Assembly (NCBI GenBank): GCA_002389675.1
Contig: DGQF01000034.1
Span: forward strand, 1 to 54,617
Direction: 5' to 3'
Source of the DNA: Gammaproteobacteria bacterium UBA4421
GTDB lineage: Bacteria > Pseudomonadota > Gammaproteobacteria > Pseudomonadales > Azotimanducaceae
DNA length: 54,617 bases
Shown here: in pieces, positions 1 to 9,320 of the stretch
Layout of the letters: the number at the start of each line of letters is the position of its first letter
How positions within the stretch are numbered: the stretch's first letter is position 1
Position numbers and translations under genes: made by a program
The notes under the pieces: model-generated
The model's input: only the letters and a program-made list of their open reading frames with translations
Databases searched by the model: none
Told to the model about the DNA's origin: nothing

Positions 1-74
1 AGCGGTCAAAGCGCAGACGCCGGGAGTATGGTTAAGCGGCGAATTAAAAAACGAGTTTATCCGCTTCCCAACGG

Positions 75-103
75 TTGCACGCATCTCCCCACATCGGTAT
101 AGT
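75..103 (+). promoter_or_regulatory. Sigma-70 promoter of the S10 operon
   Basis: A TTGCAC box (75-80) and a TATAGT box (98-103) are separated by exactly 17 bp and followed by a GC-rich stretch (GCGCGTCC), the discriminator type typical of growth-rate-controlled stable RNA and ribosomal promoters. It lies about 290 bp upstream of rpsJ, and no other hexamer pair this good was noticed in the first 391 bases. Assignment is by inspection only; the transcription start has not been mapped. Confidence 0.65.
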
Positions 104-391
104 GCGCGTCCGCTTTCGGGGTGACTCGATGTAGAGAAGCGGGAGATACAGAACGCAGGCAAGGCAGTGGCGATGGACAGGTTTTGGCCATCACCGCTGG
201 AGAGGGCAAATCCGCGAGTGATAAGTTCGTGGTTCACAATCTTTTTGCGCCTTAGGCTTAATGCTTTCGGTCGGGTTCTTTAACAGAAGTAGCGCCAGCT
301 GCAAACTAGAACGACCTGCCGTCCAGCAGACAATGGGCGCAGTGACTGGTCTAAGCTGGAACACCGTAATTTGGGATTGGAGTACGTGTAG
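104..391 (+). other. Long untranslated leader of the S10 operon, no gene seen
   Basis: No credible coding sequence lies between the promoter and rpsJ. The stretch can fold: GGTCG and TTCT (269-279, with a GG bulge) pair with AGAA-CGACC (308-316) to give a 9-bp stem. In E. coli the S10 leader (about 170 nt) carries the L4 autoregulation site. This leader is longer, and I could not align it to that structure, so a regulatory role is inferred from its position and length. Confidence 0.5.
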
Positions 392-703
392 GTGCAAAAC
401 CAACGCATTCGAATTCGCCTCAAGGCGTTCGATCACCGTTTAATAGACGTATCCACACAGGAAATTGTGGATACCGCGAAGCGCACTGGAGCGCAGGTCA
501 AAGGGCCGATTCCTTTGCCTACGCGTAAAGAGCGTTTCACAGTATTGGTCTCGCCTCACGTGAATAAAGACGCCAGAGACCAATATGAAATACGGACCCA
601 CAAGCGTCTTTTAGACATTGTTGAGCCGACAGAGAAGACCGTTGACGCGCTGATGAAGCTCGATCTAGCGGCTGGAGTAGAAGTACAGATTAGTTTGAAC
701 TAA
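392..703 (+). CDS. rpsJ: 30S ribosomal protein S10
   Basis: S10 (uS10), a 30S head protein that also acts as NusE in transcription antitermination. The 103-residue product has the family length and nearly invariant core, including '[20 protein letters not shown]' and '[19 protein letters not shown]'. Translation starts at GTG 392, with GGAG at 379-382 as ribosome-binding site; the N-terminus [11 protein letters not shown] matches E. coli S10. It is the first gene of the S10 operon but is followed by an unusually long 239-bp gap before rplC. Confidence 0.98.
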   Translation: MQNQRIRIRLKAFDHRLIDVSTQEIVDTAKRTGAQVKGPIPLPTRKERFTVLVSPHVNKDARDQYEIRTHKRLLDIVEPTEKTVDALMKLDLAAGVEVQISLN

Positions 704-794
704 CGCGATTGCACCGAGGGCCAAGAAAGGGCGGGTCGGTTAGCGTGATGATGCAAATTCACCGATAGATGGCTTTCGATGAATTTAAGAACAA

Positions 795-919
795 GGCCCC
801 GATAGGGGGCCACTGATAGGCGCAAGTCTAAGCTCAGTCCTTCTGAGCCCAGCAACAGAAAGCTGAGGCCCGTTGAAGGAGTGAGTTTTTGCGCTCTGAT
901 AAGAGCCAAAAGGCTTTTT
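795..919 (+). promoter_or_regulatory. Putative attenuator between rpsJ and rplC
   Basis: Several hairpins are visible in the rpsJ-rplC gap: GGCCCC/GGGGCC (795-811), GCTCAG/CTGAGC (832-848, 5-nt loop), GCTCT-GATA-AGAGC (893-906), and AAGAGCC-AAAA-GGCTTTT followed by U residues (901-919). The last resembles an intrinsic terminator. It shares bases 902-906 with the preceding hairpin, so the two cannot form together. CTCAG at 833-837 can also pair with CTGAG at 863-867 instead of 843-847. This layout suggests regulated read-through into rplC; the function is inferred. Confidence 0.4.
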
Positions 920-942
920 GAATTTGACCAGGGATAAGACCA

Positions 943-1602
943 ATGGCGATTGGATTGGTAGGAAAAAAATCGGGCATGACCCGTATTTTCACTGAGGATG
1001 GCGACTCGGTTGCAGTGACCGTGATTGAAGCGGCGCCAAATCGAGTGACTCAGATTAAGACCGACGAAACCGACGGTTATATTGCGGTTCAGGTTACCGC
1101 TGGCGAGCGCAAACAGAATCGGGTGCGAAAGCCTCAGGCTGGGCATTATGCCAAAGCGAACACAGGTGCTGGGCGTGGACTATGGGAGTTCCGCCTTGCC
1201 GATGTCAGCGGAATCGAGTTGGGCTCTGAGTTGGGCGTAGACCAATTTGCGGTTGGTCAAAAGATTGACGTTCAGGGGGTCTCGAAAGGTAAAGGATTTG
1301 CCGGTGGTATAAAGCGCTGGAATTTTTCTCACCAAGACAACACCCACGGCAACTCAATTTCGCATCGCGCGCCAGGATCTATCGGCCAGTGCCAGACCCC
1401 CGGTCGGGTTTTCAAAGGTAAGAAGATGGCTGGGCATATGGGTGCGGCAAAAGTGACGACACAGAATTTAGAAGTGGTGCAAATAGACACCGACAAGAAT
1501 TTATTGTTGGTGAAGGGTGCTGTTCCAGGATCGGCCGGGGGAGACGTGTTTATTCGTGCTTCCGTGAAGGCCCGAAGCGGAGGGACTGGTAATGAATCTT
1601 AA
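943..1602 (+). CDS. rplC: 50S ribosomal protein L3
   Basis: L3 (uL3) binds near the 3' end of 23S rRNA and starts 50S assembly. The 219-residue product has the bacterial L3 pattern: '[20 protein letters not shown]' at the N-terminus and a glycine-rich centre '[15 protein letters not shown]' followed by '[20 protein letters not shown]', containing the glutamine methylated by PrmB in E. coli. An AGGGA box lies just upstream. The C-terminus carries a short extra tail (RSGGTGNES) because the reading frame overlaps the rplD start by 11 nt. Confidence 0.98.
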   Translation: MAIGLVGKKSGMTRIFTEDGDSVAVTVIEAAPNRVTQIKTDETDGYIAVQVTAGERKQNRVRKPQAGHYAKANTGAGRGLWEFRLADVSGIELGSELGVDQFAVGQKIDVQGVSKGKGFAGGIKRWNFSHQDNTHGNSISHRAPGSIGQCQTPGRVFKGKKMAGHMGAAKVTTQNLEVVQIDTDKNLLLVKGAVPGSAGGDVFIRASVKARSGGTGNES

Positions 1603-2197
1603 CTTGGCTGCTGATGGCGGTAGCGTTGAAATATCGGACGTTACCTTTGGTAGGGAATTTAATGAGCCGCTCGTGCATCAGGTTGTGGTCGCTCATATGG
1701 CAGCGGCTCGGCAGGGAAGTCGTGCACAGAAGACGCGTTCTGAAGTCAGTGGCGGTGGTCGTAAGCCTTGGCGTCAGAAAGGCACGGGTCGTGCTCGAGC
1801 CGGCACTATCCGCTCGCCCATATGGCGCGGCGGCGGTGTTACTTTTGCAGCGCGGCCTCAAGACCATTCGACGAAGGTCAATCGGAAAATGTACCGGGGT
1901 GCGCTCCGTTGTATCGTTTCGGAACTGATACGCCAAGGACGGTTAGTGGCCGTGGATGAATTCAACGTCGGTGAGCCGAAGACGAAGACGCTTTTGCAGC
2001 AGTTGAAGACCCTAGAATTGTCTAGCGTTTTGATTGTTACCCAGGAAGTTGAGCAAAACCTTTATTTGGCCGCGCGCAATGTGAAGGGTGTCGACGTTCG
2101 CGACGTACACGGTATCGATCCGGTTAGTCTGATCAGTCACGATAAGGTGTTGATTACCGTGGGCGCGCTTAAGCAACTCGAGGAGGCGTTGGCATGA
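1592..2197 (+). CDS. rplD: 50S ribosomal protein L4
   Basis: L4 (uL4) lines the peptide exit tunnel. In E. coli it also represses its own operon by acting on the S10 leader. The 201 residues match the E. coli length and contain the family core '[18 protein letters not shown]' followed by '[15 protein letters not shown]', the extended loop reaching the tunnel. The start overlaps rplC by 11 nt and the stop overlaps rplW by 4 nt, so translation of the three genes is probably coupled. If the rpsJ-rplC gap is a control element, L4 is the natural candidate ligand. Confidence 0.98.
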   Translation: MNLNLAADGGSVEISDVTFGREFNEPLVHQVVVAHMAAARQGSRAQKTRSEVSGGGRKPWRQKGTGRARAGTIRSPIWRGGGVTFAARPQDHSTKVNRKMYRGALRCIVSELIRQGRLVAVDEFNVGEPKTKTLLQQLKTLELSSVLIVTQEVEQNLYLAARNVKGVDVRDVHGIDPVSLISHDKVLITVGALKQLEEALA

Positions 2198-2490
2198 ATC
2201 CTGAAAGAATGTTTATTGTTCTGCGCGAACCTCATATCTCAGAGAAGGTTGCGATCCTAGGCGATAAAGCCAACCAGTACGCTTTTAAAGTGGCTGTCGA
2301 CGCCACTAAAGCTGAGATTCGAGAGGCTGTCGAAACGCTATTTAAGGTGGGAGTGGTCAAGGTGACGACTGCCAATGTTAAAGGCAAGGTCAAGCGGAAC
2401 GCGCGTGGTGAAACCCGCAGAAAGAATTGGAAAAAAGCATATATCACTGTAGCCGAGGGACAAGAACTCGATTACATGGTTGCGGAATAA
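2194..2490 (+). CDS. rplW: 50S ribosomal protein L23
   Basis: L23 (uL23) sits at the tunnel exit and is the docking site for trigger factor and the signal recognition particle. The 98-residue product shows the family pattern '[25 protein letters not shown]' in its first third (given here only as positions 10-34) and the basic C-terminal '[19 protein letters not shown]' segment. The ATG overlaps the rplD stop (ATGA). Length and position between rplD and rplB are standard. Confidence 0.97.
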   Translation: MNPERMFIVLREPHISEKVAILGDKANQYAFKVAVDATKAEIREAVETLFKVGVVKVTTANVKGKVKRNARGETRRKNWKKAYITVAEGQELDYMVAE

Positions 2491-2517
2491 GCGGCTAGGC
2501 GAGGTTAGGAAAGTTAA

Positions 2518-3345
2518 ATGGCTGTTGTAAAATCTAAACCGACTTCACCAGGGCGCCGATTTGTCGTCCAAGTTGTAGATAAGACCCTGCATAAGGGAGC
2601 GCCCTATAAAGGCTTGCTGGAGCCTCAAAGCAAAAGTGGCGGTCGTAATAACGCAGGCCGTATTACCACTCGGCATCGTGGCGGCGGGCACAAGCAGCAC
2701 TACCGGATTATAGATTGGAAGCGTAATAAAGATGGCATCCCATCAGTTGTGGAACGTATCGAGTACGATCCTAACCGGACGGCACATATTGCGTTAGTCA
2801 AGTACGCCGATGGAGAGCGCAGATACATCATTGCGCCTAAAGGGGTGGTTGCAGGTGACGCGCTCATGAGCGGCCCAAGTTCCCCCATCAAGCCAGGTAA
2901 CGCGATGGCTTTGCGTAATGTGCCAGTGGGTTCGGTGGTGCATTGTGTTGAATTGAAGCCCGGCAAAGGGGCTCAAATGGTGCGCAGCGCGGGCGGGTCG
3001 TGTCAGCTAGTCGCTCGAGAGGGCACTTATGCGACTCTTCGCATGCGATCCGGTGAAATGCGCCGCGTCCTCAGCGAGTGCAGGGCGACCCTCGGCGAAG
3101 TGGGAAATAGTGAGCACAATTTAGGATCGTTAGGTAAGGCTGGGGCGACCCGGTGGCGCGGTCGTCGACCGACGGTACGTGGCGTGGCGATGAACCCAGT
3201 TGATCATCCGCATGGCGGAGGAGAGGGTAAGACCTCCGGTGGTCGGCATCCGGTCACACCTTGGGGTGTGCCGACGAAAGGTCATAAGACTAGAAAAAAC
3301 AAGCGAACCGACAGCCTAATTGTACGCCGTCGCGGTAAACGTTAG
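2518..3345 (+). CDS. rplB: 50S ribosomal protein L2
   Basis: L2 (uL2) is required for subunit joining and for peptidyl-transferase centre assembly. The 275-residue product includes '[20 protein letters not shown]' and the C-terminal block '[20 protein letters not shown]', which carries the conserved histidine (His229 in E. coli) of the HPHGGGEG motif. Its tail is rich in Arg and Lys. The ATG at 2518 follows a purine-rich GGAAAG box. Confidence 0.98.
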   Translation: MAVVKSKPTSPGRRFVVQVVDKTLHKGAPYKGLLEPQSKSGGRNNAGRITTRHRGGGHKQHYRIIDWKRNKDGIPSVVERIEYDPNRTAHIALVKYADGERRYIIAPKGVVAGDALMSGPSSPIKPGNAMALRNVPVGSVVHCVELKPGKGAQMVRSAGGSCQLVAREGTYATLRMRSGEMRRVLSECRATLGEVGNSEHNLGSLGKAGATRWRGRRPTVRGVAMNPVDHPHGGGEGKTSGGRHPVTPWGVPTKGHKTRKNKRTDSLIVRRRGKR

Positions 3346-3374
3346 ACGTAGACGCAGGGACAGGAGAGAGCTAA

Positions 3375-3650
3375 GTGCCAAGATCGTTATTTAAGGGACC
3401 GTTTATAGACACCCACCTGATGAAGAAGGTGGAGGTTGCTGCGGCGAACAATGAGCGTCGTCCGATTAAGACATGGTCACGCCGGTCGATGATTGTGCCG
3501 GAGATGGTTGGGTTGACTATTGCAATCCACAACGGTCGGCAACATGTGCCAGTTTTAGTGAACGAAGATATGGTGGGTCATAAGTTGGGCGAATTTGCCC
3601 CAACACGGACCTATCGGGGTCACTCAGCGGACAAGAAAGCAAAGCGGTAA
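3375..3650 (+). CDS. rpsS: 30S ribosomal protein S19
   Basis: S19 (uS19) is in the 30S head next to S13 and contacts the A-site region. The 91-residue protein opens with '[19 protein letters not shown]' and contains '[19 protein letters not shown]' and '[14 protein letters not shown]', all diagnostic. The start is GTG at 3375 behind a strong GGAGAG box. Position between rplB and rplV is canonical. Confidence 0.98.
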   Translation: MPRSLFKGPFIDTHLMKKVEVAAANNERRPIKTWSRRSMIVPEMVGLTIAIHNGRQHVPVLVNEDMVGHKLGEFAPTRTYRGHSADKKAKR

Positions 3651-3675
3651 CGCTTTAAACGAGAGATAGGAAGGA

Positions 3676-4011
3676 ATGATGGAAGTCAGTGCTACGGCTA
3701 ACCGGCTCAGAATCTCAGCTCAAAAGGCACGTCTCGTTGCTGATCAGGTGCGCGGTCGGCCGGTTGCTGAGGCGCTGGATATTTTGAATTTCAGTACTAA
3801 GAAAGGTGCTGTTTTGGTTCGAAAGGTTGTTGAGTCAGCGATTGCAAATGCTGAAAACAACGAAGGGGCGGATGTTGACGAGTTGATGGTGTCAGAGATT
3901 TTTGTCAATGAAGGCCTCACGATGAAACGCATTCGTCCACGCGCCAAGGGGCGAGCGGATAGAATTTTGAAGCGGTCGAGTCACATCACTGTGACTGTGT
4001 CCGACGTATAA
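3676..4011 (+). CDS. rplV: 50S ribosomal protein L22
   Basis: L22 (uL22) contacts all domains of 23S rRNA, and its long beta-hairpin lines the exit tunnel opposite L4. The 111 residues include '[17 protein letters not shown]' and the hairpin region '[20 protein letters not shown]', the site of macrolide-resistance changes in other bacteria. Two ATGs are adjacent (3676 and 3679); the AGGAAGG box at 3667-3674 lies very close to both, so the exact start is uncertain by one residue. Confidence 0.97.
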   Translation: MMEVSATANRLRISAQKARLVADQVRGRPVAEALDILNFSTKKGAVLVRKVVESAIANAENNEGADVDELMVSEIFVNEGLTMKRIRPRAKGRADRILKRSSHITVTVSDV

Positions 4012-4029
4012 ACAAATATTGAGATAAGT

Positions 4030-4683
4030 ATGGGTCAAAAAGTACATCCGACTGGGATTCGCTTGGGTATTGTCAAAGATCACACGTCAGTGTGGTATGC
4101 GGAAAAAGACAACTATGCGAATTATTTGATCAGTGACTTGGAAGTTCGCGACTTTTTGCGCAAGCGACTAGCCGATGCCTCGATCAGCAGGATCGACATT
4201 CAGCGTCCTGCGCAGACAGCGCGGCTGACGATTCATACCGCTCGTCCTGGGATTGTCATTGGCAAGAAGGGTGAAGATGTGGAGCGGTTGCGTGTGGAGT
4301 TGGCCAAGCGCATGGGAATGCCTGTGCATGTCAATATCGAAGAGATACGCAAGCCCGAGCTGGATGCATTGTTGGTGGCTCAGAACGTTGCGCAGCAGTT
4401 GGAGCGTCGGGTGCAGTTTCGTCGGGCAATGCGCCGAGTGATCCAGAATGCGATGCGACTGGGCGCCGAGGGTATAAAGGTCCGTGTTGCTGGACGTCTT
4501 GGTGGTGCAGAGATCGCGCGGTCTGAGGTCTATCACGAAGGTCGGGTCCCGCTGCATACGTTACGAGCAGATATTGATTATGCAACCGCTGAGGCACTCA
4601 CGACCTATGGGATCTTGGGTATCAAGGTCTGGATTTTCAAGGGTGAAGTGATCGCGGGTGCAGAAACAGCAAGCGCACAATAA
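4030..4683 (+). CDS. rpsC: 30S ribosomal protein S3
   Basis: S3 (uS3) forms part of the mRNA entry channel and contributes to helicase activity. The 217-residue product has an N-terminal KH-type RNA-binding domain with '[17 protein letters not shown]' (GxxG loop GKKG) and a C-terminal domain with '[20 protein letters not shown]'. It is slightly shorter at the C-terminus than E. coli S3 (233 residues), a common variation. It follows rplV by 18 bp. Confidence 0.98.
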   Translation: MGQKVHPTGIRLGIVKDHTSVWYAEKDNYANYLISDLEVRDFLRKRLADASISRIDIQRPAQTARLTIHTARPGIVIGKKGEDVERLRVELAKRMGMPVHVNIEEIRKPELDALLVAQNVAQQLERRVQFRRAMRRVIQNAMRLGAEGIKVRVAGRLGGAEIARSEVYHEGRVPLHTLRADIDYATAEALTTYGILGIKVWIFKGEVIAGAETASAQ

Positions 4684-4718
4684 ACGAGTTAGTGGGCGTA
4701 TAGGGTCCGGAAAGCATT

Positions 4719-5132
4719 ATGTTACAGCCGAAAAGAACTAAATTTAGAAAGATGCACAAAGGCCGCAATCGCGGCTTGGCCGAGCGTGGTAGCAAGGTCA
4801 GTTTTGGTGAATATGGACTCAAGGCTATTGGCCGTGGGCGGCTTACCGCTCGCCAAATTGAGGCCGGTAGACGGGCGATGGTGCGTCATATCAAGCGTGG
4901 TGGTAAGACTTGGATAAGGGTATTTCCGGATAAGCCGATTACGAAAAAGCCCCTAGAAGTTCGGCAGGGTAAAGGCAAGGGCAGCGTTGAGTACTGGGTA
5001 GCGCAGATCCAGCCGGGTCGTGTGCTCTACGAGATGGAAGGGGTTTCCGAAGAGTTGGCACGCGAAGCATTTGCGTTAGCTGCTGCGAAGCTGCCCTTTA
5101 AAACCGTATTTGTTAAACGGACGGCATTGTAA
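4719..5132 (+). CDS. rplP: 50S ribosomal protein L16
   Basis: L16 (uL16) organises the A-site finger and peptidyl-transferase region of the 50S subunit. The 137-residue product starts '[19 protein letters not shown]' and carries '[19 protein letters not shown]', containing the arginine hydroxylated by RoxA in E. coli (GKGKG context). The stop codon shares one base with the start of rpmC (TAATG), indicating coupled translation. Confidence 0.98.
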   Translation: MLQPKRTKFRKMHKGRNRGLAERGSKVSFGEYGLKAIGRGRLTARQIEAGRRAMVRHIKRGGKTWIRVFPDKPITKKPLEVRQGKGKGSVEYWVAQIQPGRVLYEMEGVSEELAREAFALAAAKLPFKTVFVKRTAL

Positions 5133-5323
5133 TGAAAGCGCAGGAGTTAAGAGAAAAGTCAGTCGACGAGCTGAATGTTGAGTTGTTGCGTTTGCGTCGA
5201 GAAGAATTTGTGTTGCGGATGCAGGTGGCCAGCGGTCAGATTGGTCAAAGTCATATGGTTAAAGAACTGCGCCGGGACGTCGCCCGCGTGAAAACGCTAA
5301 TGAAGGAGAAGGCTAATGACTGA
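5132..5323 (+). CDS. rpmC: 50S ribosomal protein L29
   Basis: L29 (uL29) is a small two-helix protein at the tunnel exit next to L23. Its 63 residues match the E. coli length and contain the family signature '[18 protein letters not shown]' with the C-terminal basic helix. It overlaps rplP by 1 nt and rpsQ by 8 nt, so it sits in a tightly coupled block. Confidence 0.95.
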   Translation: MKAQELREKSVDELNVELLRLRREEFVLRMQVASGQIGQSHMVKELRRDVARVKTLMKEKAND

Positions 5324-5594
5324 AGCCGTTGAAACGCGTCAGTCCAACCCGCGTACGATTTCCGGGGTTGTCGTCAGTGACAAGATGGAAAAGACGATCA
5401 CCGTTCGCGTCGAGCGCCGGGTAAAGCACCCGGTGTACGGCAAGTACGTGCGTAAGTCGTCGAAGTTACACGCTCATGATGAGGATAACACCTGCAAAGT
5501 GGGAGACACGGTTACGGTGGTCGAATGTAGGCCGCTGGCAAAAACAAAGACATGGATGCTCAAAAGTGTCGATGATCGAGCAGGCGGAGTCTAA
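5316..5594 (+). CDS. rpsQ: 30S ribosomal protein S17
   Basis: S17 (uS17) is a primary 16S rRNA-binding protein of OB-fold type. The 92-residue product contains '[20 protein letters not shown]' and '[19 protein letters not shown]', both typical. The start lies inside the end of rpmC (8-nt overlap), preceded by AAGGAG, a strong ribosome-binding site inside rpmC. Confidence 0.97.
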   Translation: MTEAVETRQSNPRTISGVVVSDKMEKTITVRVERRVKHPVYGKYVRKSSKLHAHDEDNTCKVGDTVTVVECRPLAKTKTWMLKSVDDRAGGV

Positions 5595-5600
5595 GCAGCC

Positions 5601-5969
5601 ATGATTCAGACAGAAACCATGTTGGAGATCGCCGATAACAGTGGCGCCCGGAAGGTGCAGTGCATCAAAGTATTGGGTGGCTCTAAGCGGCGTTATGCAG
5701 GTATTGGAGACATCATCAAGGTGACCGTTAAAGAGGCTATCCCGCGCGGGCGGGTGCGCAAAGGTCAGGTGATGAATGCGGTGGTAGTGCGGACGCGCAA
5801 AGGGGTTCGTCGTCCCGACGGGTCTTTGATTAAGTTTGATCAAAACGCGGCAGTTTTGTTGAATCCACAGAACCAGCCGATTGGTACGCGGATTTTTGGT
5901 CCCGTTACGCGCGAACTGCGCAACGAGAATTTCATGCGCATCGTTTCGCTTGCGCCCGAGGTTATTTAA
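5601..5969 (+). CDS. rplN: 50S ribosomal protein L14
   Basis: L14 (uL14) forms an inter-subunit bridge and is the site bound by silencing factor RsfS, whose gene is also in this window at 22520. The 122 residues include '[20 protein letters not shown]' and '[20 protein letters not shown]'. Length equals the usual 122-123. It is the first gene of the spc part, with only 6 bp after rpsQ, so the S10 and spc operons appear joined. Confidence 0.98.
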   Translation: MIQTETMLEIADNSGARKVQCIKVLGGSKRRYAGIGDIIKVTVKEAIPRGRVRKGQVMNAVVVRTRKGVRRPDGSLIKFDQNAAVLLNPQNQPIGTRIFGPVTRELRNENFMRIVSLAPEVI

Positions 5970-6013
5970 CGATAACCCCTAAATGTTTCGTAACAGGTTT
6001 TTAAGACAGATCA

Positions 6014-6331
6014 ATGTTAAAAATTAAGAAGAACGACGAAGTGGTAGTCCTGGCGGGGCGCGACAAGGGGCGCAGAGGCGAAGTGCTGCGCGTAATGAAA
6101 GACGGCCGATTGCTTGTTGCCGGCATTAACATGATAAAGAAGCACACGCGGCCGAACCCGAATACGGGTGAGCAAGGTGGCATTGTCAGCAAGGAAGCAC
6201 CCATTCAAGTATCTAATGTGGCCATCTGGAACGACGAAGAAGACCGCGCCGATCGAGTGGGCTTCAAAACTGAAGAAGATGGCAAGAAAGTGCGTATTTT
6301 TAAGTCTAACGGCAAGGTGGTTGAGGACTGA
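6014..6331 (+). CDS. rplX: 50S ribosomal protein L24
   Basis: L24 (uL24) is a 50S assembly initiator near the 5' end of 23S rRNA. The 105-residue protein has the KOW motif at the N-terminus ('[19 protein letters not shown]') and the conserved '[17 protein letters not shown]' segment. It is separated from rplN by 44 bp and followed by rplE after 1 bp. Confidence 0.97.
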   Translation: MLKIKKNDEVVVLAGRDKGRRGEVLRVMKDGRLLVAGINMIKKHTRPNPNTGEQGGIVSKEAPIQVSNVAIWNDEEDRADRVGFKTEEDGKKVRIFKSNGKVVED

Positions 6332-6332
6332 T

Positions 6333-6872
6333 ATGTCTAAACTCTATCAAACATACATTAATGAGATTCGCCCGCAGCTCAAAGACGAGCTAGGGTTGAA
6401 CAACATCATGTCCGTTCCGCGTATCGAAAAGGTCACGCTGAACATGGGCGTTGGGGATGCCGTTGCTGATCGCAAAGTGATGGACTCGGCGGTAGCGGAT
6501 ATGACTGCAATCGCAGGGCAGCAGCCCATCGTGTGTAATGCACGCAAATCTGAAGCTGGATTTAAAATTCGCGAAGGTTGGCCGATCGGCTGCAAAGTGA
6601 CGCTTCGCCGGGAGCGCATGTTTGAGTTCATCGAGCGCTTGGTGTCAATTGCGATTCCGCGTATTAGGGATTTTCGCGGTCTGAACCCGAAGTCGTTTGA
6701 CGGCCGGGGAAATTTCAGCATGGGCGTGACCGAGCAGATTGTTTTTGCGGAGATCGATTACGACAAGATTGACAAGATCCGCGGGTTGAATGTGTGTATT
6801 ACCACCAGTGCGGAAACCAACGAACATGCTTTGGCGCTGCTCAAAGCGTTTAAATTCCCGTTCCGGGTTTAG
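6333..6872 (+). CDS. rplE: 50S ribosomal protein L5
   Basis: L5 (uL5) binds 5S rRNA and contacts the P-site tRNA. I place the start at ATG 6333 ([16 protein letters not shown]), giving 179 residues, the same as E. coli; the frame is open further upstream into rplX but that extension has no homology. The motifs '[17 protein letters not shown]' and '[20 protein letters not shown]' are characteristic. Confidence 0.97.
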   Translation: MSKLYQTYINEIRPQLKDELGLNNIMSVPRIEKVTLNMGVGDAVADRKVMDSAVADMTAIAGQQPIVCNARKSEAGFKIREGWPIGCKVTLRRERMFEFIERLVSIAIPRIRDFRGLNPKSFDGRGNFSMGVTEQIVFAEIDYDKIDKIRGLNVCITTSAETNEHALALLKAFKFPFRV

Positions 6873-6903
6873 TTAAGCAAGGCAGTTAACGAAAGAGAAT
6901 CCT

Positions 6904-7209
6904 ATGGCTAAAACATCAATGATTGAGCGCGAAAAGAAGCGCGCAAAGACACGCGAAAAGTTCGCTGCGAAGCGCGCCAGCCTCAAGGCAATAATAGCGG
7001 ATCGCGGTGCATCCGATGAAGATCGCTGGCAGGCGCAGTTGTTGCTTCAGGCGCAGCCTAGAAACGCAAGCGCCGTGCGAGAGCGTCGCCGCTGTCGGGT
7101 TTCCGGTCGTCCTCACGGCGTTTATAGAAAATTTGGTTTGGCGCGGACGAAACTCAGAGAAGCTGCTATGCGCGGTGATGTTCCGGGCCTCGTGAAAGCC
7201 AGCTGGTAA
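6904..7209 (+). CDS. rpsN: 30S ribosomal protein S14 (zinc-free type)
   Basis: S14 (uS14), a 30S head protein. The 101 residues equal the long C-minus form found in most proteobacteria: the C-terminal part '[19 protein letters not shown]' lacks the two CxxC zinc pairs of the short form. This means the protein is not a zinc reservoir. It is flanked by rplE and rpsH as usual. Confidence 0.97.
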   Translation: MAKTSMIEREKKRAKTREKFAAKRASLKAIIADRGASDEDRWQAQLLLQAQPRNASAVRERRRCRVSGRPHGVYRKFGLARTKLREAAMRGDVPGLVKASW

Positions 7210-7225
7210 GAAAGGTAAGACAACA

Positions 7226-7618
7226 ATGACAATGCAAGATCCAATCGCAGATTTGTTAACTAGGGTGCGTAACGCTCAGATGGCAAGGCACGCGACCGTT
7301 GAAATGCCGAATTCTAAAACCAAGCGAAGCATATTGAAGGTATTGGAAGAAGAAGGGTATATCTCGAGTTTTTCCAGCACCGGCGAGGTGAAGTCGACAC
7401 TGAGCGTTGCGCTTAAGTATCACGACGGGCAGCCGGTAATTGAGGAGATCAAGCGGATTAGCCGGCCAGGGTTGCGTATCTACAAAGAAAGCACCGATCT
7501 GCCTGAAGTCAGGGGTGGATTAGGGGTTGCTATTGTGAGCACCAATAAAGGGGTTATGACCGACAAGCGTGCGCGTACAGCAGGTGTCGGCGGCGAAGTG
7601 CTCTGCACTGTATTTTAG
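7226..7618 (+). CDS. rpsH: 30S ribosomal protein S8
   Basis: S8 (uS8) is a primary binder of the 16S central domain. In E. coli it also represses the spc operon by binding rplE mRNA. The 130-residue product has '[16 protein letters not shown]' near the start and '[20 protein letters not shown]' at the C-terminus. Two in-frame ATGs (7226 and 7232) are possible starts; the GAAAGG box at 7210-7215 favours the first. Confidence 0.97.
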   Translation: MTMQDPIADLLTRVRNAQMARHATVEMPNSKTKRSILKVLEEEGYISSFSSTGEVKSTLSVALKYHDGQPVIEEIKRISRPGLRIYKESTDLPEVRGGLGVAIVSTNKGVMTDKRARTAGVGGEVLCTVF

Positions 7619-7627
7619 GAGTAAGCG

Positions 7628-8161
7628 ATGTCTCGTGTTGCAAAAAATCCCATATCAGTGCCCAGTGGCGTTGACGTGGCCCTTAAAGGTCAGGATGTGA
7701 CCGTCAAGGGTACCAAAGGGGTGCTGGCGTTTGCCGTGCATAATGACGTGGTCATTAAGCAAGAAGAAGCCGAATTGGTGCTGTCGGCACGCAACGGTTC
7801 GAAGGCGGCGTGGGCGATGGCAGGGACCATGCGTGCACTCGTGCAAAATATGGTTACCGGTGTTTCGGCAGGCTTTGAGCGTCGCCTTGACTTGCAGGGT
7901 GTAGGTTATCGAGCGCAGGCGCAAGGTCGCAAGATCACCCTGCAGCTGGGGTTTTCGCATCCGGTTGTATACGAATTGCCCGATGGGATCGAGGCGCAGA
8001 CACCTTCTCAGACAGAGATCGTAATTACGGGCGTGGATAAGCAAGCCGTCGGTCAGGTCTGTGCGGAGATTCGTAGCTTTCGTCCACCGGAGCCCTACAA
8101 AGGCAAGGGTGTGCGATACCAAGGTGAATACGTCAGGCGTAAAGAAGCTAAGAAAAAATAA
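7628..8161 (+). CDS. rplF: 50S ribosomal protein L6
   Basis: L6 (uL6) lies near the factor-binding site, and two repeated domains make up the protein. The 177-residue product matches E. coli in length. It contains '[20 protein letters not shown]' and the C-terminal signature '[17 protein letters not shown]' followed by basic residues. A 71-bp gap separates it from rplR, larger than the other spacings in the spc block. Confidence 0.98.
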   Translation: MSRVAKNPISVPSGVDVALKGQDVTVKGTKGVLAFAVHNDVVIKQEEAELVLSARNGSKAAWAMAGTMRALVQNMVTGVSAGFERRLDLQGVGYRAQAQGRKITLQLGFSHPVVYELPDGIEAQTPSQTEIVITGVDKQAVGQVCAEIRSFRPPEPYKGKGVRYQGEYVRRKEAKKK

Positions 8162-8232
8162 CTAGAGAGGCCCTTGGCGTCGGTCTGGATTCGGACGGCC
8201 CTTTTGAGCAGCAGAGTATTAGAGAAAAACAG

Positions 8233-8583
8233 ATGAACGATAAGAATCAAAGCAGACAGCGGCGAGCTCGCCGGGGTCGAATGAAGATGCGGGAGTTGGG
8301 TGCAACCCGGCTGAGTGTTACGCGCACACCGAAGCATATGTACGCCCAGGTTTGGTCGCCGGATGGAAGCCAAGTGATTGCACAGGCGTCGACGCTGGAA
8401 AAGGATCTGTGTGAAGGCGGTACAGGCAATGCAGACGCCGCCGCGAAGGTCGGTACACTGGTGGCATCACGTGCAAAGGAGGCGGGCGTTAGCGCGGTTG
8501 CCTTTGATCGTTCCGGATATAAATACCACGGCCGGGTTAAAGCGTTGGCCGACGCTGCTCGCGAAGCCGGTTTGGAGTTCTAA
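8233..8583 (+). CDS. rplR: 50S ribosomal protein L18
   Basis: L18 (uL18) carries 5S rRNA into the central protuberance with L5. The 116 residues show the family features '[20 protein letters not shown]' and '[20 protein letters not shown]'. It abuts rpsE directly, with stop and start in immediate succession (TAA ATG). Confidence 0.97.
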   Translation: MNDKNQSRQRRARRGRMKMRELGATRLSVTRTPKHMYAQVWSPDGSQVIAQASTLEKDLCEGGTGNADAAAKVGTLVASRAKEAGVSAVAFDRSGYKYHGRVKALADAAREAGLEF

Positions 8584-9087
8584 ATGGCATATACAGAACA
8601 AGTAAAAGAAGAGGGATTGGTAGAAAAGCTGGTCCAAGTTAATCGCGTCGCCAAGGTTGTGAAAGGGGGTCGAATTTTTGGCTTCACCGCATTGACCGTA
8701 GTTGGTGATGGGAATGGACGTGTTGGCTTCGGTCGCGGTAAGGCGCGAGAAGTACCTTTAGCGATTCAAAAGGCGATGGAAGCTGCGCGGCGCAACATGA
8801 TCGATGTTGAACTCAACGGCGACACGCTGTGGTATCCGTTGACGGGCCGGCATGCAGCATCGAAAGTTTATATGCAGCCTGCCTCTGCAGGTACCGGCGT
8901 TATTGCGGGTGGTGCGATGCGAGCCGTTTTGGAGGCCGTTGGCATTCATAACGTTTTGGCGAAGTGTTATGGGTCCACCAATCCTGTGAATGTCGTGCAT
9001 GCAACGTTTAAAGCGCTGCGAGATATGCGTTCGCCGGGAGATATCGCACAACGTCGCGGCAAGGCCGTAGAAGAAATTGTAGCCTAA
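8584..9087 (+). CDS. rpsE: 30S ribosomal protein S5
   Basis: S5 (uS5) helps decoding accuracy at the back of the 30S subunit. The 167-residue product contains the double-stranded RNA-binding fold motif '[20 protein letters not shown]' and '[20 protein letters not shown]', then '[17 protein letters not shown]' near the C-terminus. It starts immediately after rplR. Confidence 0.98.
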   Translation: MAYTEQVKEEGLVEKLVQVNRVAKVVKGGRIFGFTALTVVGDGNGRVGFGRGKAREVPLAIQKAMEAARRNMIDVELNGDTLWYPLTGRHAASKVYMQPASAGTGVIAGGAMRAVLEAVGIHNVLAKCYGSTNPVNVVHATFKALRDMRSPGDIAQRRGKAVEEIVA

Positions 9088-9134
9088 GACGGGTGAGAAG
9101 CCCTGTTGAAAAAGCCTAGAGAGTGGATGAGACC

Positions 9135-9320
9135 ATGGACAAAAAAATTAAAGTGACTTTGACGAAAAGCCCCATAGGGCGTCTGAAGAACCACAAGGCG
9201 TGCGTGGCTGGGCTGGGTTTGCGTCGGATAGGGCATACCGTTGAGGTTGAGGACACGCCGTCTGTAAGAGGCATGGTTAACCGTATCTTTTACATGGTGC
9301 GTGTTGAGGGAGAAGTATAA
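9135..9320 (+). CDS. rpmD: 50S ribosomal protein L30
   Basis: L30 (uL30), a small 50S surface protein. I use ATG 9135 ([16 protein letters not shown]), which gives 61 residues, close to the usual 59-61. A GTG at 9123 in the same frame would add four residues and cannot be excluded. The signature '[20 protein letters not shown]' is clear. The stop overlaps the rplO start by 1 nt. Confidence 0.95.
   Translation: MDKKIKVTLTKSPIGRLKNHKACVAGLGLRRIGHTVEVEDTPSVRGMVNRIFYMVRVEGEV

Noticed and set aside
700..1146. 148-codon antisense frame across the rpsJ-rplC gap
   Set aside because: It runs opposite to rplC for much of its length, has no ribosome-binding site and no recognisable domain; the gap is better explained as RNA structure.
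8162..8232. Hairpin and short T run in the rplF-rplR gap as an attenuator
   Set aside because: The GGCC/GGCC and CGTC/GACG pairings need a large one-sided bulge, and the T run has only four residues.
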